64,000 bases of DNA from Protea cynaroides (lineage: Eukaryota > Streptophyta > Magnoliopsida > Proteales > Proteaceae): assembly GCA_028583415.1 (NCBI GenBank), contig CM053274.1, positions 90,093,549-90,157,548 on the forward strand, written 5' to 3'. A model generated the notes under the pieces. That model worked only from the letters and a program-made list of their open reading frames with translations, was not told where the DNA came from and made no database searches. The number at the start of each line of letters is the position of its first letter. Within the stretch, counting starts at the first letter, position 1. The translations under genes were made by a program, and so were the position numbers. Below, piece after piece: positions 46,097 to 56,887 of this stretch.

Positions 46097-47012
46097 TTTT
46101 ACATTCTTGCCAATCTACTTTGCGAAGATCTTGTTCACCAACCTTTAGTACGTGGCCCCCGCATTTTTAAGACCGAAAGACATAACATCATAGCAAAAGA
46201 GGCACCGGTTGGTGACAAAGGCAATTTTCTCCGAGTCGGTTGGATCTGATTGTAACCAGAATAGGCGTCCATGAAGCTTAACTGTGCATGTCTGGCTGTA
46301 GCATCGATGAGCTGATCGATTCGAGGCAGGGGGAAACTGTCCTTTGGGCATGCTTTGTTTAAGTCAGTGAAATCAATGCAAATTCGCCACTTGTCTCCCA
46401 CTTTGGGAACCATAACGACGTTTGCTAGCCATTCTGGGTAGTGGATTTCCCTGATAAATCCAGCCTGCAATAACTTCTCGACTTCATCATCGATGAGACG
46501 TTGTCGAGATGCAGCAAACGTCCTCTTCTTCTGGCGTACCAACCGGTGTCGAGGATCAATATTCAAGCAATGCTGCGCGATGTCTCGTGGTATTCCGAGC
46601 ATATCGACGGCGGACCATGCAAGGCGGACCATGCAAAAATGTCCGTATTCGCCCTTAAGAAATTTATCAATTCTGTTTTCCTTGGTTCCGTGAGCGACGA
46701 CCCAATCTGGATCATTCTATCCGGATTTTCCTCCACCAGGGGGACTTGGATTAGGTCCTCGGCGGGGGTCCTTCTCCACTGCTTGGGATCGTCCCGCAAG
46801 TCTTCAATGTGCACCTGTAGTGCCTGGGCCGGCTTTTTATACTCTGTAAGCTTGGCGAAGTAGCACTTTCGAGAGACAAACTGGTTTGTCTGACATTCCT
46901 CGGCTCCTTTTGGTGTGGGGAACTTGATGACCAGATGGTATAGAGAAGGGACCGACCTGAGCGCTATCATACCAGGTCTTCCCAGCAAAGCATTGTATGA
47001 AGACGGGACATC
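46097..47012 (-). pseudogene. gypsy protease end and reverse transcriptase N-terminus
   Basis: From the right, VPSSYNALLGRPGMIALRS closes the protease. TNTDIFAWS (seen as ANTDIFAWSALHGPPSI) is the pre-RT motif. Then, after a frame change, KLLQAGFIREIHYPEWLANV, WRICIDFTDLNKACPKDSFP and LSFMDAYSGYNQI are RT palm and fingers. A 14-bp tandem duplication (46609-46622 / 46623-46636) causes the first frameshift. Further breaks lie near 46,245 and at a TAG near 46,146, before YVDD. Confidence 0.87.
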
Positions 47013-47017
47013 AACTA

Positions 47018-50000
47018 TGTAAGACCCGTATCGAACTAACTTGTAAGACCCGCACTCTGAAAACCCGGTCTAAACCTTGGTTTTGTGTCGTGACAGGTCT
47101 TCCGATCATCACCGAGCCAGACGGGGCAAGCGGATAACAAGCAGTGCAAATCGGACCGAAGTCGACCAATGATACCTTATTTTAGGTATACCGGTCGATG
47201 GTACCGGATGATGGTACCGGTCGACCGGTATGGCCTCATACGCTATGTGCGGGAATTTGGAAATTAGTCTCTGCTGGGTCCCGCTTTCCCGATTTCGAAT
47301 CCTAGAAGTTTCCTAATCCTAGTAGGGTTACTAAACCCTATTTCTAGCCTATAAATACACCCTTAAACCCCTCAAATCCTTTCCATTGTCTCTCACAAAC
47401 CCTAGGGAAGAGAAAGAGCTTGGAAAGGAGAAGGAGCTAGGAAGAAGAAGGAGGTGCCGTCATTACCGTTCGACGAAGCTCACGCTACGCCTGTCAACGG
47501 TAAGTGTTTGAATCCATCTTCTTACCCTATGTTAGTTATGTGGGTGGATCAATACCATGCAAAGTAGGTATTGATCTAAAACCCTAAATTGGCCAATAAA
47601 ACCTAAGTTGCCGTCAAACCCTAGATTCGAGTTTCGAGATGATGTTCATCGAAACGAGACTTGAATGAGTTAGGGATTTGCGACCGCTACCTCGGAGGTT
47701 GGTTGTGGGGGACCGGTGACCATACCGGTCGCCAGTCTTTCCCTGGAGGCTGCGGCCGGTACATGCCACCGGTCGGCCTGTGGAGGGCGGTTGGATCCAT
47801 GTTGGTTTTCCGACCAACATGAAACCCTAAATAATATATTCTAATGAAACCCTAATATTATGTAGGAGTGACTTATCGTTTGGATCTTGCGACGTGGAGC
47901 AAGTTATTGAACGAGCGTCGGTAAGGGAATCGACCTTAAACCTAATAATTAATGGACGATAAATCGTTGTTAATCATTGAATATCCCGTGATGTGATGTT
48001 TGTGCATATTCACATGCCATCCTTTACTTTCGGTTATTATTATTGTTCATGCATTCATAGGATGTGATTGTTAGGCATGTGATTGTTTTTGTTGGTGTGT
48101 GGAGTGGGGCATGGGCCCGGGATCGCTCTTCCTCCGGCACCTTTGTAGTATTCTATCTTGACATGCTTGGTACGGATAGGGTATCGGGGGAAGATCGTGG
48201 GTACGTTGGTCTCCGATATTGATGTTGTCCCACCATCGTTGGGTGGTACCGAGGATTCAGTCGACGCGCCTTGTCCACGATGCTTTAGCTCTATCTCTAT
48301 GCCGTGGGGGTGTCGTGTTGGGATAGGGTCTACCCGCGTATTGTTTCTATCCTAGTGGGTTAGTTGCGGATAGGGTATCGGGGAGGTGAGGTCTGGGAGG
48401 TCTCGGCCCGGCCTGCGCTCTAGCTCTATCTCTATGCCGTAGACGGGCGGGTCTTGGGATAGAGCATCATTGTTGACATATAGGATTGGTTAGTTGCGAG
48501 CCCGGTTTGCGAGCCCCGGCCGGTGGGGGCTTAGGTCCTGGTATGGGTAGAGTATCGGGAGGTGCGGGTATACCTTAGCTCTATCTCTATTCCATGATGG
48601 GTGCATGTGGGTTGGTGGTAGTGTGATTATCGTGCACGCCACACATCGTGTATAGGGTGCGGGGGCCACCAAACCTTTCTATAGCACATTGCAAACTTAA
48701 AACCAGACCACGGATAAAATGATTGTTACTCATGCATAATCTTGTGAAACCGTCGATTGCCTTCCGAATGTGTTGTGTGCTCACCCTTTGTATATACATT
48801 GTTTTGGATCCGGATGCGGGTTATACTCGTGGATGATTACGTAAACGCTCCGGCGATGGTGGTGCTGCTGACGTTAGACGTACAGCAGAGACGGGACGGC
48901 ATGACGCTTCATGCGAGTGCCCTTTCTGCGGTACCGTGATGGATTTTATTTATTGGTTTCGGTTATTTTTGGTTTGTTATTAAGAGATGTAATAGATTAT
49001 TATTTTATGATTGAATTTGAATAATGAGATATTTATTTAAATTATCAATAGATGCTCGGTTCATTCTATTTAAAGTCTTCCATTGTACATTTATATTCGA
49101 TTGTGGTTATGTGTAATTGGTTTGTATGGGTGGACACGGCCTATTCGAGATCCTGGTGTGAACCGTTGGTTAAATGACGGTTCACTCACACCATTCTGGT
49201 TGGATCAGAATTTGGGGTGTGACATAACTGGTCTTACCACCTTGTACCAGGTCTATCTATCATGGTCGAGCCAAATGGACCGAGTGCGTGAAGGAAATAG
49301 CGAAACCAGGTATTAACTGACCCAAAAACAGTAAAATAGAGGGCAGGGTCGCATACCCAGATAGGCAGGGTTGACCCCCCCCCCCCCCTCATTAAGAAGC
49401 CAGACCCCTGATATTTTAACTGGGGGTCGGACAATTTAGAACTGAGGGTCGACGGGATCTCCGACCCCCTCATCGACCCCCTCTTTGCCGACAGAAACCG
49501 TAAATAGGAAACTTTCTAAATTTCAATGGGATTCCTTCCTAATCTCAATGGGACTTATTTTGGGAGGTTCCCCTCTATAAATAGGACGTCCCTAAGCCTC
49601 TTTCACTCCTTTTGAAATCCTAATTGAAAGTGAGAGAAAGAGAAGAGAAGGAGAAGAGAAGGAAAGTTGGAGAAGAAGACTAAAGTGAAGAATTCAAAGA
49701 AACCTCTGAATCTCAGCAAACCTAAGGTATGGGTATGTTTCCATTAATGATTTAAGACCTTAGAATAGTTCATGAAGAGAGTATGATCTAGGAGAAACCC
49801 AAATCATACATCCATGGGAGGATTTCAATGAAATCCATGGAGGAAATCATGGTAGGCAAAGTAAGGAAGAAACCTAGAGTTCTAAGCCATAGAACAAGCA
49901 TAGAATGGATTGTAAAAGTAAGCCATAGGACCAAACATGAAAGAATGGACTGTAGGATAAAATTCTCGACACAAACCACGGGGGGTCGCACGTGGGGTCG

Positions 50001-51504
50001 ACTGGAAATCGACCCTACCAGACCATAGGATCGACCCCCAGCATTCGGGAAGTCCAGGGATGGGGTGGTCGCACCCAGGGTCGATGGAACATCCGACCCT
50101 GGCATCGACCCTACCCTGGGGGTCGCAGTAAACTGCTACCCTACCTGCGACCCTCGCTTAACAGCAAGTCTAAAATTGCCAAAATGACTTCTAACTAAAA
50201 TCTATCGACTTGTTAGGTTTTTTTATTGATATAAAAGTGATTCTTAAAGCTTGAAAGATGATCTACACTCAAGCAAAGGTGAGGAGACAAGACCTAAACT
50301 AATCGGCTAATAATAAACTGTTTTATTTCTTGAGTCCAATGCCATGACTGATTCTATGCGTGTATGCTTGTAATGTGCATTCAACATGTCATCCAATATT
50401 TCTATTATTACTGTTCATGCATATTTACTTCGTTATTTATAACATGATGATGATGATGATGATAGGAATAGGCATGTGAATGTTTGTGTTTGGTTAGTGT
50501 ACTTGATGCGGATAGGGGATGGTATCAACCGGTACTTCAATGCCGTTTTCATTAGGTATATTGTGCCATAGCTCTATACAAGTCTTGTCCACTGACATCA
50601 TCGTATCTCCATTACCTTAGTAGAACTATTACGTCATAGGGTATCAGGGGAGGTGGTCTCGGACCGTGTAGTCTTCGACTCTGTCGGGGGGCCTTAGCTC
50701 TATCTCTATGGATGTATTGAGGGATGCTGGGATGAGGCCTTGGATACACTGATTGATATTAGGATTGGTTAGTTGCAAGCCCAGTTTGCAAGCCCTCACC
50801 AGCAGGGGCTTACGTGTTGGTATGAGGCAAGCGGTACTGCCATGCCGTTTTCATGGGGGTATATTGTGTCATATTGGGTGCATGTGGGGTCGACAGTGCC
50901 GTTTTCATTGGGCGGTTTCACACACTTGTGTATAGAGGTGAGGCGGCCACCAAACCTTTTTATAGCACATTGCAAACTTATATACCAGACCACATATATG
51001 AATTGAATGCATGCATATGTTTGTTGCATTGTTTTGTTTGCTCACTGAGCCGTGATGTGTGCTCATCCTTTCGACGTCGAATATTTTTAGTTGATGATGC
51101 AGGTACCACTGTGGAAGACTATATGAATGCTTCTGTGTACGGGCACATTGCTGCAATGGAGGCTGAAGGCATAGTGGAGACACATGACTCCTCATGCGAA
51201 TGCAACTCATGCGTTTTCGATTAGATTTTTATTTGAATTATTAAGGAAATATAATTTGATATTTTATTTACTTATGTCTCGATTAATACAACATAATTTG
51301 ATATTTTATTTATGATTATCACTGTTAGATTCCTCAGTTCATTTAATATTAAGACTTCTTCTATTGTGTATTTATTCTGATTATGATTGTGGATGTGTAT
51401 GGTTTAGTTTACAAGGACACAACCTATTAAAGATCCTGGTTGGACCGTTGATTTATTAGTGGTTCATCACACCGTTCTGAATAGTACAGAATTGGGGTGT
51501 GACA
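47018..51504 (+). mobile_element. outer solo LTR in gypsy protease, 2299 bp when the inner copy is removed
   Basis: It begins TGTAAGACCCGTATCG and ends AATTGGGGTGTGACA. Flanks AACTA (47013-47017) and GACTA (51505-51509) are a target-site duplication with one transition. Removing the insert gives a protease frame that continues from FLVV into DVPSSYN as expected. It is interrupted after 24 bp by a second solo LTR of the same family (47042-49224). CTCTATAAATAG at about 49573-49584 is a promoter-like TATA box. Confidence 0.9.
47042..49224 (+). mobile_element. inner solo LTR nested in the outer solo LTR, 2183 bp
   Basis: It begins TGTAAGACCCGCACTC and ends ATTTGGGGTGTGACA, with a perfect TAACT duplication (47037-47041 and 49225-49229). 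CCTATAAATACACCC at about 47348-47360 is the likely LTR TATA box. The palindrome ACCGGTCGACCGGT occurs at 47215-47228. Internal repeats of GGATAGGGTATCGGG...GCTCTATCTCTATGCC occur three times between 48,165 and 48,600. It is clearly related to, but distinct from, the outer copy. Confidence 0.92.
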
Positions 51505-51805
51505 GACTACTAGGAAGTCCATCGTGACCCGAGATTCTTGAGGGTAAGTGTCGGCCCTGACGGGCAACCAGATGGATCCCTTTACAGTGACGAGATCACC
51601 CACAAAACTGACCAAGGGGTAATCTACAAGCAATAGGCGCTCGTAGGGAATTTCCATGCGCTGGAAGGCTTACCAATATATGATGTCAGCGGAGCTGCCC
51701 ATATCGACCATTATCTTGTGACATCGTTGTCTTCTATCCTCAGGGTGATAACAATGGCGTCTTCGTGAGGCAGTTCGAGACCGCACAGATCTTCATCGCT
51801 GAATG
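51505..51805 (-). pseudogene. gypsy protease, N-terminal part
   Basis: KIMVDMGSSADIIYW at about 51,675-51,720 is the aspartic protease active-site region, with Met where most relatives have Thr, Asn or Ser after the catalytic Asp. LTFSDEDLCGLELPHEDAIV precedes it. A stop follows the active site in frame. SRVTMDFLVV ends at the solo LTR junction. Confidence 0.8.
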
Positions 51806-52270
51806 TCAGAAAGTCTCCTGTGCGAGCCCTCTTACCGGGCCACTCTGTAGATTTGACGCATAGGCCTTTCGAGCCTTGGCGGATGTATTGCCAGCCGCGG
51901 GTCCCCTAGTGATAGTCATTGCCTTCCGTCCTTGCCTGGAGGGATCATACATGAAATTGTCCACCATGGCCGAGGTGGCCGCCTCGGCCAAGGAGGGTCG
52001 GTTAATTGTTATAGCTTCCTCTTGTACCGACTTGATCTCCGATATTCTTGATGCGTCTTTTGCACTTAGCGGGTCGTGCCTTCGTCTTGCAGTGCCGACG
52101 GTACTCACATGATCATAGGGCAGTTCTACTACTGGAGGTGAATCAAGAACATACAATGGCGGCGGTGGACGAGTTTGGTCCTTGCGTTGCCGTGGTAGCC
52201 TAGGGTCGATTTTGAGTCGAGTCCTTCCTTTTGTTTCCAGAGAATTCGATACCCTTCCCTGTTCATGCAC
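51806..52270 (-). pseudogene. gypsy gag-protease linker
   Basis: An open minus-strand frame of 154 aa, rich in Arg/Pro/Ser, lies between the gag zinc region and protease. The YVLDSPPVVELPYDH stretch is low in complexity. No separate domain is recognised. Confidence 0.55.
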
Positions 52271-52328
52271 TTGTGGAGGAGTTGGGCTAAGGGTAGGGGC
52301 GAACTGACAATGGATGACTCTGATGTCC

Positions 52329-52875
52329 CTATTCTTGGGGGTCGGTCCTCTTTCTCGCCTTTCTCCCTACACGAGGTTGCTGCTCAGGACGCCTGTCTAG
52401 ATACTGGGACTCCATTGCCCTGTCTCTTCTTCTCTCCTCTCTTGGAGGATTTCTGCGATCTTCTCTTCTGTCTACCCTCCTGGGTTCTCTTCCTTCCATT
52501 CTTCTTGGCTCCCTTTTGGGAGTTCTTTCCCGTGGTGGGAGGGGTGGTCTTCTCTGGTCCTCCCCCAGTGTTGCTGGCACCCTTGGGGCATTGTGATCTA
52601 CATACTGCTTGTAATACCCCCTTCTAATGAGGTCTTCGATCTCCGCTTGTAAGTTCCAACACTCATCGGTGGTATGAACAATGTCGCGGTGGTATTGGCA
52701 ATACTTGTTGGGATTTCTTCGCCGCGCTGATCTTCTGGGGCCTTTGGAGATACCCGTCATTAGCGATGAGCGTGTAGACGTCCCTAAGGGGCCTATTGAG
52801 CAGGGTGTAATCATTGAACTTCTTCTGGATTATGCCTCGAGCTCTAGCTTCCTCTATTTTTGACCTCTAGTGTTC
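52329..52875 (-). pseudogene. gypsy gag C-terminal part with Cys/His motif
   Basis: KYCQYHRDIVHTTDECWNLQ followed by AEIEDLIRRGYYKQYV is the conserved Cys/His motif and helix at the gag C-terminus of plant Tat elements. After it comes an Arg/Pro/Glu-rich basic tail (52,340-52,560) that could bind RNA. It is separated from the gag core by a frame break near 52,880. Confidence 0.8.
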
Positions 52876-52881
52876 TCCTGG

Positions 52882-53787
52882 TCAGGTGAGGTCTTGTCGT
52901 TCGTCTGTTCGCTTGTTGGGAATGTCGACTAAGCCCTTGTTGGCTTCGTAGATCTCACTAGCCGTGGCGAACTTCTTACATCGAGCCAAGAGTTCTTGCA
53001 AGTCGGCCGGCTCCTTTTTGGTGATGGAGAATCTGAATTTTGGGTCAATGACCGCTGCTCTCAACGTAGCGAAGTGGACTGATTCGTCTATGTCTTTCAC
53101 TTGCAACACCTCCAAATTGAACCTGGCCAAGAAAACCCGCAGGGTCTCATTAGACCTTTGCCTCATATTTATGAGATGCATGCTTGTCTTCCGCTGCACT
53201 CTACTTCCTTGAAAATGCATTCTGAATAGCTTTCCCATAGTTTAAAAAGAGTTGAAAGATCTCGGGGGCAGGTTGTTAAACCACATCCGGACCGCCCCTT
53301 TCAAAGTAAGGGGAAAGGCCCTGCACATAATTGCATCTGGGTTCGCGTGAAGGACCATCGCGCCCACAAAATTGTTCAAATGGTCGACAGGATCGGTGGA
53401 TCCGTCGTAAGAATCCATGGGTGACATGCTGAACCGCTTTGGCAAGGGGACCCTCATAATGATATCGGTCAAAGGGTTGTCCATAGAGTAGTCCCTGTCT
53501 TCTTCTGGGGTTACGCCTGCCTTTTCCATTGTCTCGACCTTTCGGTACAGAATTGCTAACTGATCCGCTATCGTCGCGGCTACCTCTGGGTCCATGGGCG
53601 CCTTCTGTTTGTCTGCCCCCATGAAGACCTCTGGTAGCGGCGCGTGTCGCGGTGTCAAGAGTTCTTCCAAGGCATCTTCTCCTCCTCCATGCGCCGTTCT
53701 TGGCTGCGGACCTAACCTCTCTCGAACTGGAATCCTCCCATATTGTGAGGTTGATCCTGTTCCACTTATTTCCGGATCCAGCTGCAC
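52882..53787 (-). pseudogene. gypsy gag core (Retrotrans_gag)
   Basis: MDSYDGSTDPVDHLNNFV, then FPLTLKGAVRMWFNNLP, start the gag core. After one in-frame TAA (53242-53244) the same frame continues with GKLFRMHFQGSR, NETLRVFLARFNLEVLQVKD and PADLQELLARCKKFA. A single stop therefore interrupts an otherwise continuous gag of about 300 residues. Confidence 0.88.
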
Positions 53788-54149
53788 TCTGGTCCCATTT
53801 CTGACGGGCCTGCCTCCATTTTGCCCAGGAGGATCCCGAGGTGGGGATCAGCCTCCTTTCGTGGGTCTATCGGGGGAATGACTCCTGGTAGTGGATGGGA
53901 AGTAGCCTCAGCAACTGGGGGTTGCAGCCCTTGTACAAATCTAGTTAACGCCGCAAGCTGCTGAGCCACGGTCTCGAACTGTTCATAAGTGACGAACGCC
54001 TCAAGTGAGGGCACTTGATTAGCCGCTTGCTTCCCTCTATCCTTCTGCTGTCTGGGTTTCGACCTATCTCCATCTTCGAGGTTCGATCGCTGTTCAATTA
54101 GATGGGGGTCGGTATTGACCATATGACTTCTTGTTCTCCTCGGGCTCAT
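53766..54149 (-). pseudogene. gypsy gag N-terminal part
   Basis: A 127-aa frame with start MSPRRTRSH, a basic segment and VTYEQFETVAQQLAALTRFV, a helix typical of Tat gag N-termini. It is out of frame with the gag core, which begins within its last 22 bp. Confidence 0.65.
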
Positions 54150-54201
54150 GTCTCAGGATTTCTTTCTCGTTAGCTTTCGACGTTAAATCTCTCGTGGCCT
54201 C

Positions 54202-54217
54202 ACGGTGGGCGCCAAAC
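54202..54217 (-). promoter_or_regulatory. gypsy primer binding site
   Basis: Immediately inside the 5' LTR on the minus strand reads GTTTGGCGCCCACCGTG. TTGGCGCCCACC is a common primer-site sequence of plant Tat-type gypsy elements. It fixes the transcription direction as minus. Confidence 0.8.
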
Positions 54218-54649
54218 TGTTTCGGCCCTGATCCGTCTCGGAGGCCCACCTCGCTGACTAGACCTGTAAGACAAGCAAAGACAAAGGGAGAGGCGGGCCT
54301 GTGGCCCCGGGTCCACTCCGATGCCAAAGTTAGGGCTATGTGAACAGTTGGTGGACCCGATATCGAGCCCACAAAAGTATTTAGGTGGGGTAAGTGAGAG
54401 ATTCTCCGTCCTAGGTGTCAGAACGAGAATCCCAAGGATGAGTATTAAATGTTCTTGTACCTGAATTCTTGGGATTTGACCTATTTATAGTGAATAGTGC
54501 ATCTTCCATAAATGCCGCTTTTGCCCTTCGTTCCTGTGTTTGGATTCATGAAGATGCTTTCTTATATCCAATCGGGAGCATCCACGTGGTCTGTTGATTG
54601 AATCCTATGTGTCGCGGTTTTATTAGTGACGTGACAGATTTCCCCAACA
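54218..54649 (-). repeat. gypsy 5' LTR
   Basis: Same length and ends as 38254-38685. The minus-strand TATA box CTATAAATAG at 54490-54481 is the likely promoter of the element. Confidence 0.93.
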
Positions 54650-54654
54650 ACTAT

Positions 54655-55443
54655 TAAAAAAAACAAGGAAAAAAATCCGGCATGTTCCTAAAAATATGAA
54701 AATAAACATATGGCTGAAAAATGACTGGCATAATGGAAAGGGTCCTTTGAATATGAAACTCTCCCCCATTAAGTTATTACTATATATAGATCATGTACGT
54801 GCTACTAGTGACAAAATTAGTTAGTTTAGATATATTGCTTTATAAGAAGTTAATGAATATTTTTTTTCTTTAAAGGTTTATAGATTAATTGTGTTCATAA
54901 TAATATACAAGTGCTTCTTTAATTGTCAATGCTCATGATGTGTTTTATTTAAATTGAAAAATCCACACATCAAAAAAAAAACTGAGCCAATTGGCTACAT
55001 GCTTATATAAATTTTGGGGGAAAGTTATCTAAGCTATTGGTGTATACTATGTGCTTTCTCAAGGAATTTTTTTTTTCCTCTTCAAAAGAATTAATAAAAA
55101 AATCTCATATGTGGAGCATACTCTACGCCACTTGCTTAGAGACTTTTTCCACAAGTTTTATTGGTTTTTGCTCTAATCCGAGAAAATTAATTCTACTGAA
55201 CTGTACATAGATAGTTAATTGTCTTGGTTTTCTTTTGTTTCTTCTTCCAATGCATTATCCGTGTATTAGGATACATTTGAGTGTGTGGGATCTTCATCAC
55301 AGAGGTGGCCTCACTACAGAGGATCCCAATCCGTCTAATTGATACATATTTTCAAAAGTAAAAGATGTTAGAGATATTATCACAAACAATGACAGATGAA
55401 TGAGATTAAAACATAATACAAGGAGTGTGGCAGCTACTTTCCC
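54655..55443. other. intergenic
   Basis: AT-rich, no gene. In the pre-insertion genome this joined 38248. Confidence 0.5.
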
Positions 55444-55586
55444 TTATATTAAATTAGGGAGCAAGGATTCAACAAGCTTGTATTAGGAATCTAGTCCATC
55501 ATGCTGTAATAACTGTGTGCTGTATAATTTATTGGGATCCAAATTTAATGGATAAGTTAATATATTATTAATTTATGATCAAACTT
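55444..55586 (+). repeat. 143-bp direct repeat, copy 2
   Basis: Partner of 37986-38128; same orientation and length. Confidence 0.85.
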
Positions 55587-55727
55587 CAGACCCCTAAGGA
55601 AAAAAAATTAAATAAATAAATAAACTGTAGTTATAGGCTTGCACATTGATTCATTACAACGATCGCATCATCTACCCACAGGAGTCAAACCTTAACACCC
55701 CCCCCCCCTCTCTCTTTTCTCTATCCC

Positions 55728-56148
55728 TTTGAGGTCACCTTAGAGGTCATATCTGGAAATCAAGTCACATAATAAGATAAAAGTAACGATTAAATAATAA
55801 TGAATTTATGTCTGTTTAAAAAGCTTTAGTTATCAATCGTGCCTACGAGTATATTCCTTCTTTGCGAGCCTAGTTAGCCCTTTTGACGACATTTTAACAA
55901 TTTTTTTTCCGAAAAATTTATTCAGACACCCCTTTACTCCCTTAGAGGTCGACTTCGGAAATCAGGTGAAGTAATAAGACAAAAGTAATGATTAAATAAT
56001 GATGAATTTATGTCTATTTAAAAAACTTTAGTTATCAAACGTGCCTCAGAGTTTGTTCCTCCCATTCGAGCCTAGCTAGCCCTTGTGATGACATTCTAAC
56101 AATTTTTTTTAAGGAAATTTACTCAGACACCCCCTACCCTCTCTTGAC
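55728..56148 (+). repeat. tandem duplication, unit about 202 bp
   Basis: TTAGAGGTC...ATTAAATAAT.ATGAATTTATGTCT...CGAGCCTAG.TAGCCC...CAATTTTTTTT...TCAGACACCCC occurs twice (about 55740-55940 and 55940-56140). The landmark AATTTATGTCT is at 55803 and 56005. Each unit ends in the same TCAGACACCCC found at the end of the foldback MITE that follows, so the units may be related MITE pieces. Confidence 0.8.
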
Positions 56149-56552
56149 AAAAGTTGCACAGACTATCTCTTAAACAATGTTTTATAATAGTATAATCCAC
56201 ACCGGGCATTAAAAACTGATGAAATTTTTCTAAGACAATACTACCCTTACTAAATGTAAAATTACATAAATATACCATCGACTATCTCTGGAACGAGGTC
56301 GCTGTAAGTTCTTCAATTGCAAGTTGGAGAACTTGCAGAGACCTTATTCCAGAGATATACGATGATATATTTATGTAATTTTACATTTAGTAAGAGTAGT
56401 ATTGTCTTAAATAAATTTCAGAATTTCTCCCGTCAATTTTTAACGCTTGGTGTGGACTATACCATTATAAAAAATTGTTTAAGGGGTACTCCGTGTAACT
56501 TTTGTCAAGAGAGAATAATTTTGTGATTATCAAAGGGGTGTTGATTAAAATT
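56116..56552. mobile_element. 437-bp foldback MITE upstream of XTH
   Basis: Arms of about 200 bp are inverted around a centre near 56,320. Matching landmarks are CTCTTGACAAAAGTTG/C, CTTAAACAAT, TAGTCCACACC, AAGACAATACTAC, TTACTAAATGTAAAATTACA and AGATATACGATGATATATTT versus its counterpart. Non-coding. Its right edge is only about 205 bp from the XTH TATA box. Confidence 0.85.
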
Positions 56553-56758
56553 CTCTTTTTTTTAATTAAAAATCGAAAAACACTAGTTGCTACTCAAGAT
56601 ACTACGAATTCATACAAGTATAGATCAACTCGATAAAAAAAATATATATATAATGGTACCACTTCGTGTTCATCAATCTTGCAGAGCCAACTACCGATGA
56701 AAAAAAATGAAAAAAAGAATAAGTAGCTAAGGTACATTCTCTGCTTCAATGTATGCTG

Positions 56759-56765
56759 TATAAAG
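56759..56765 (+). promoter_or_regulatory. XTH TATA box
   Basis: TATAAAG lies 129 bp upstream of the XTH ATG, with a leader free of upstream ATG codons after about 56,790. Confidence 0.6.
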
Positions 56766-56887
56766 CCCTCACAAACCATCTTTCAACGCATTCCAACTTC
56801 AGTTATATATTCAGAGAAGGAAGCAATTGTTTCTAGCTACCAAAGGAAGAATAAATTAAAGGATATTGAGCTTTAATTTGGGTGGCC

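Larger units (their letters stand above)
38254..54649 (-). mobile_element. Ty3/gypsy retrotransposon, Tat-type, minus strand, with nested solo LTRs
   Basis: The element is 16.4 kb (about 11.9 kb without the inserts). It has two 432-bp LTRs that differ at about 35 positions by hand count (about 8%) and no indels. A perfect ACTAT duplication flanks it (38249-38253 and 54650-54654). Reading leftward from 54217 come primer site, gag, protease, reverse transcriptase, RNase H, a second RNase H, integrase, an 80-bp tandem array, an antisense spliced gene, a 112-bp tandem array, and the 3' LTR. The dual RNase H, extra antisense gene and 3' tandem arrays are hallmarks of the plant Tat lineage (Grande/Retand-like). 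Multiple stops and frameshifts make it non-autonomous. Confidence 0.93.
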
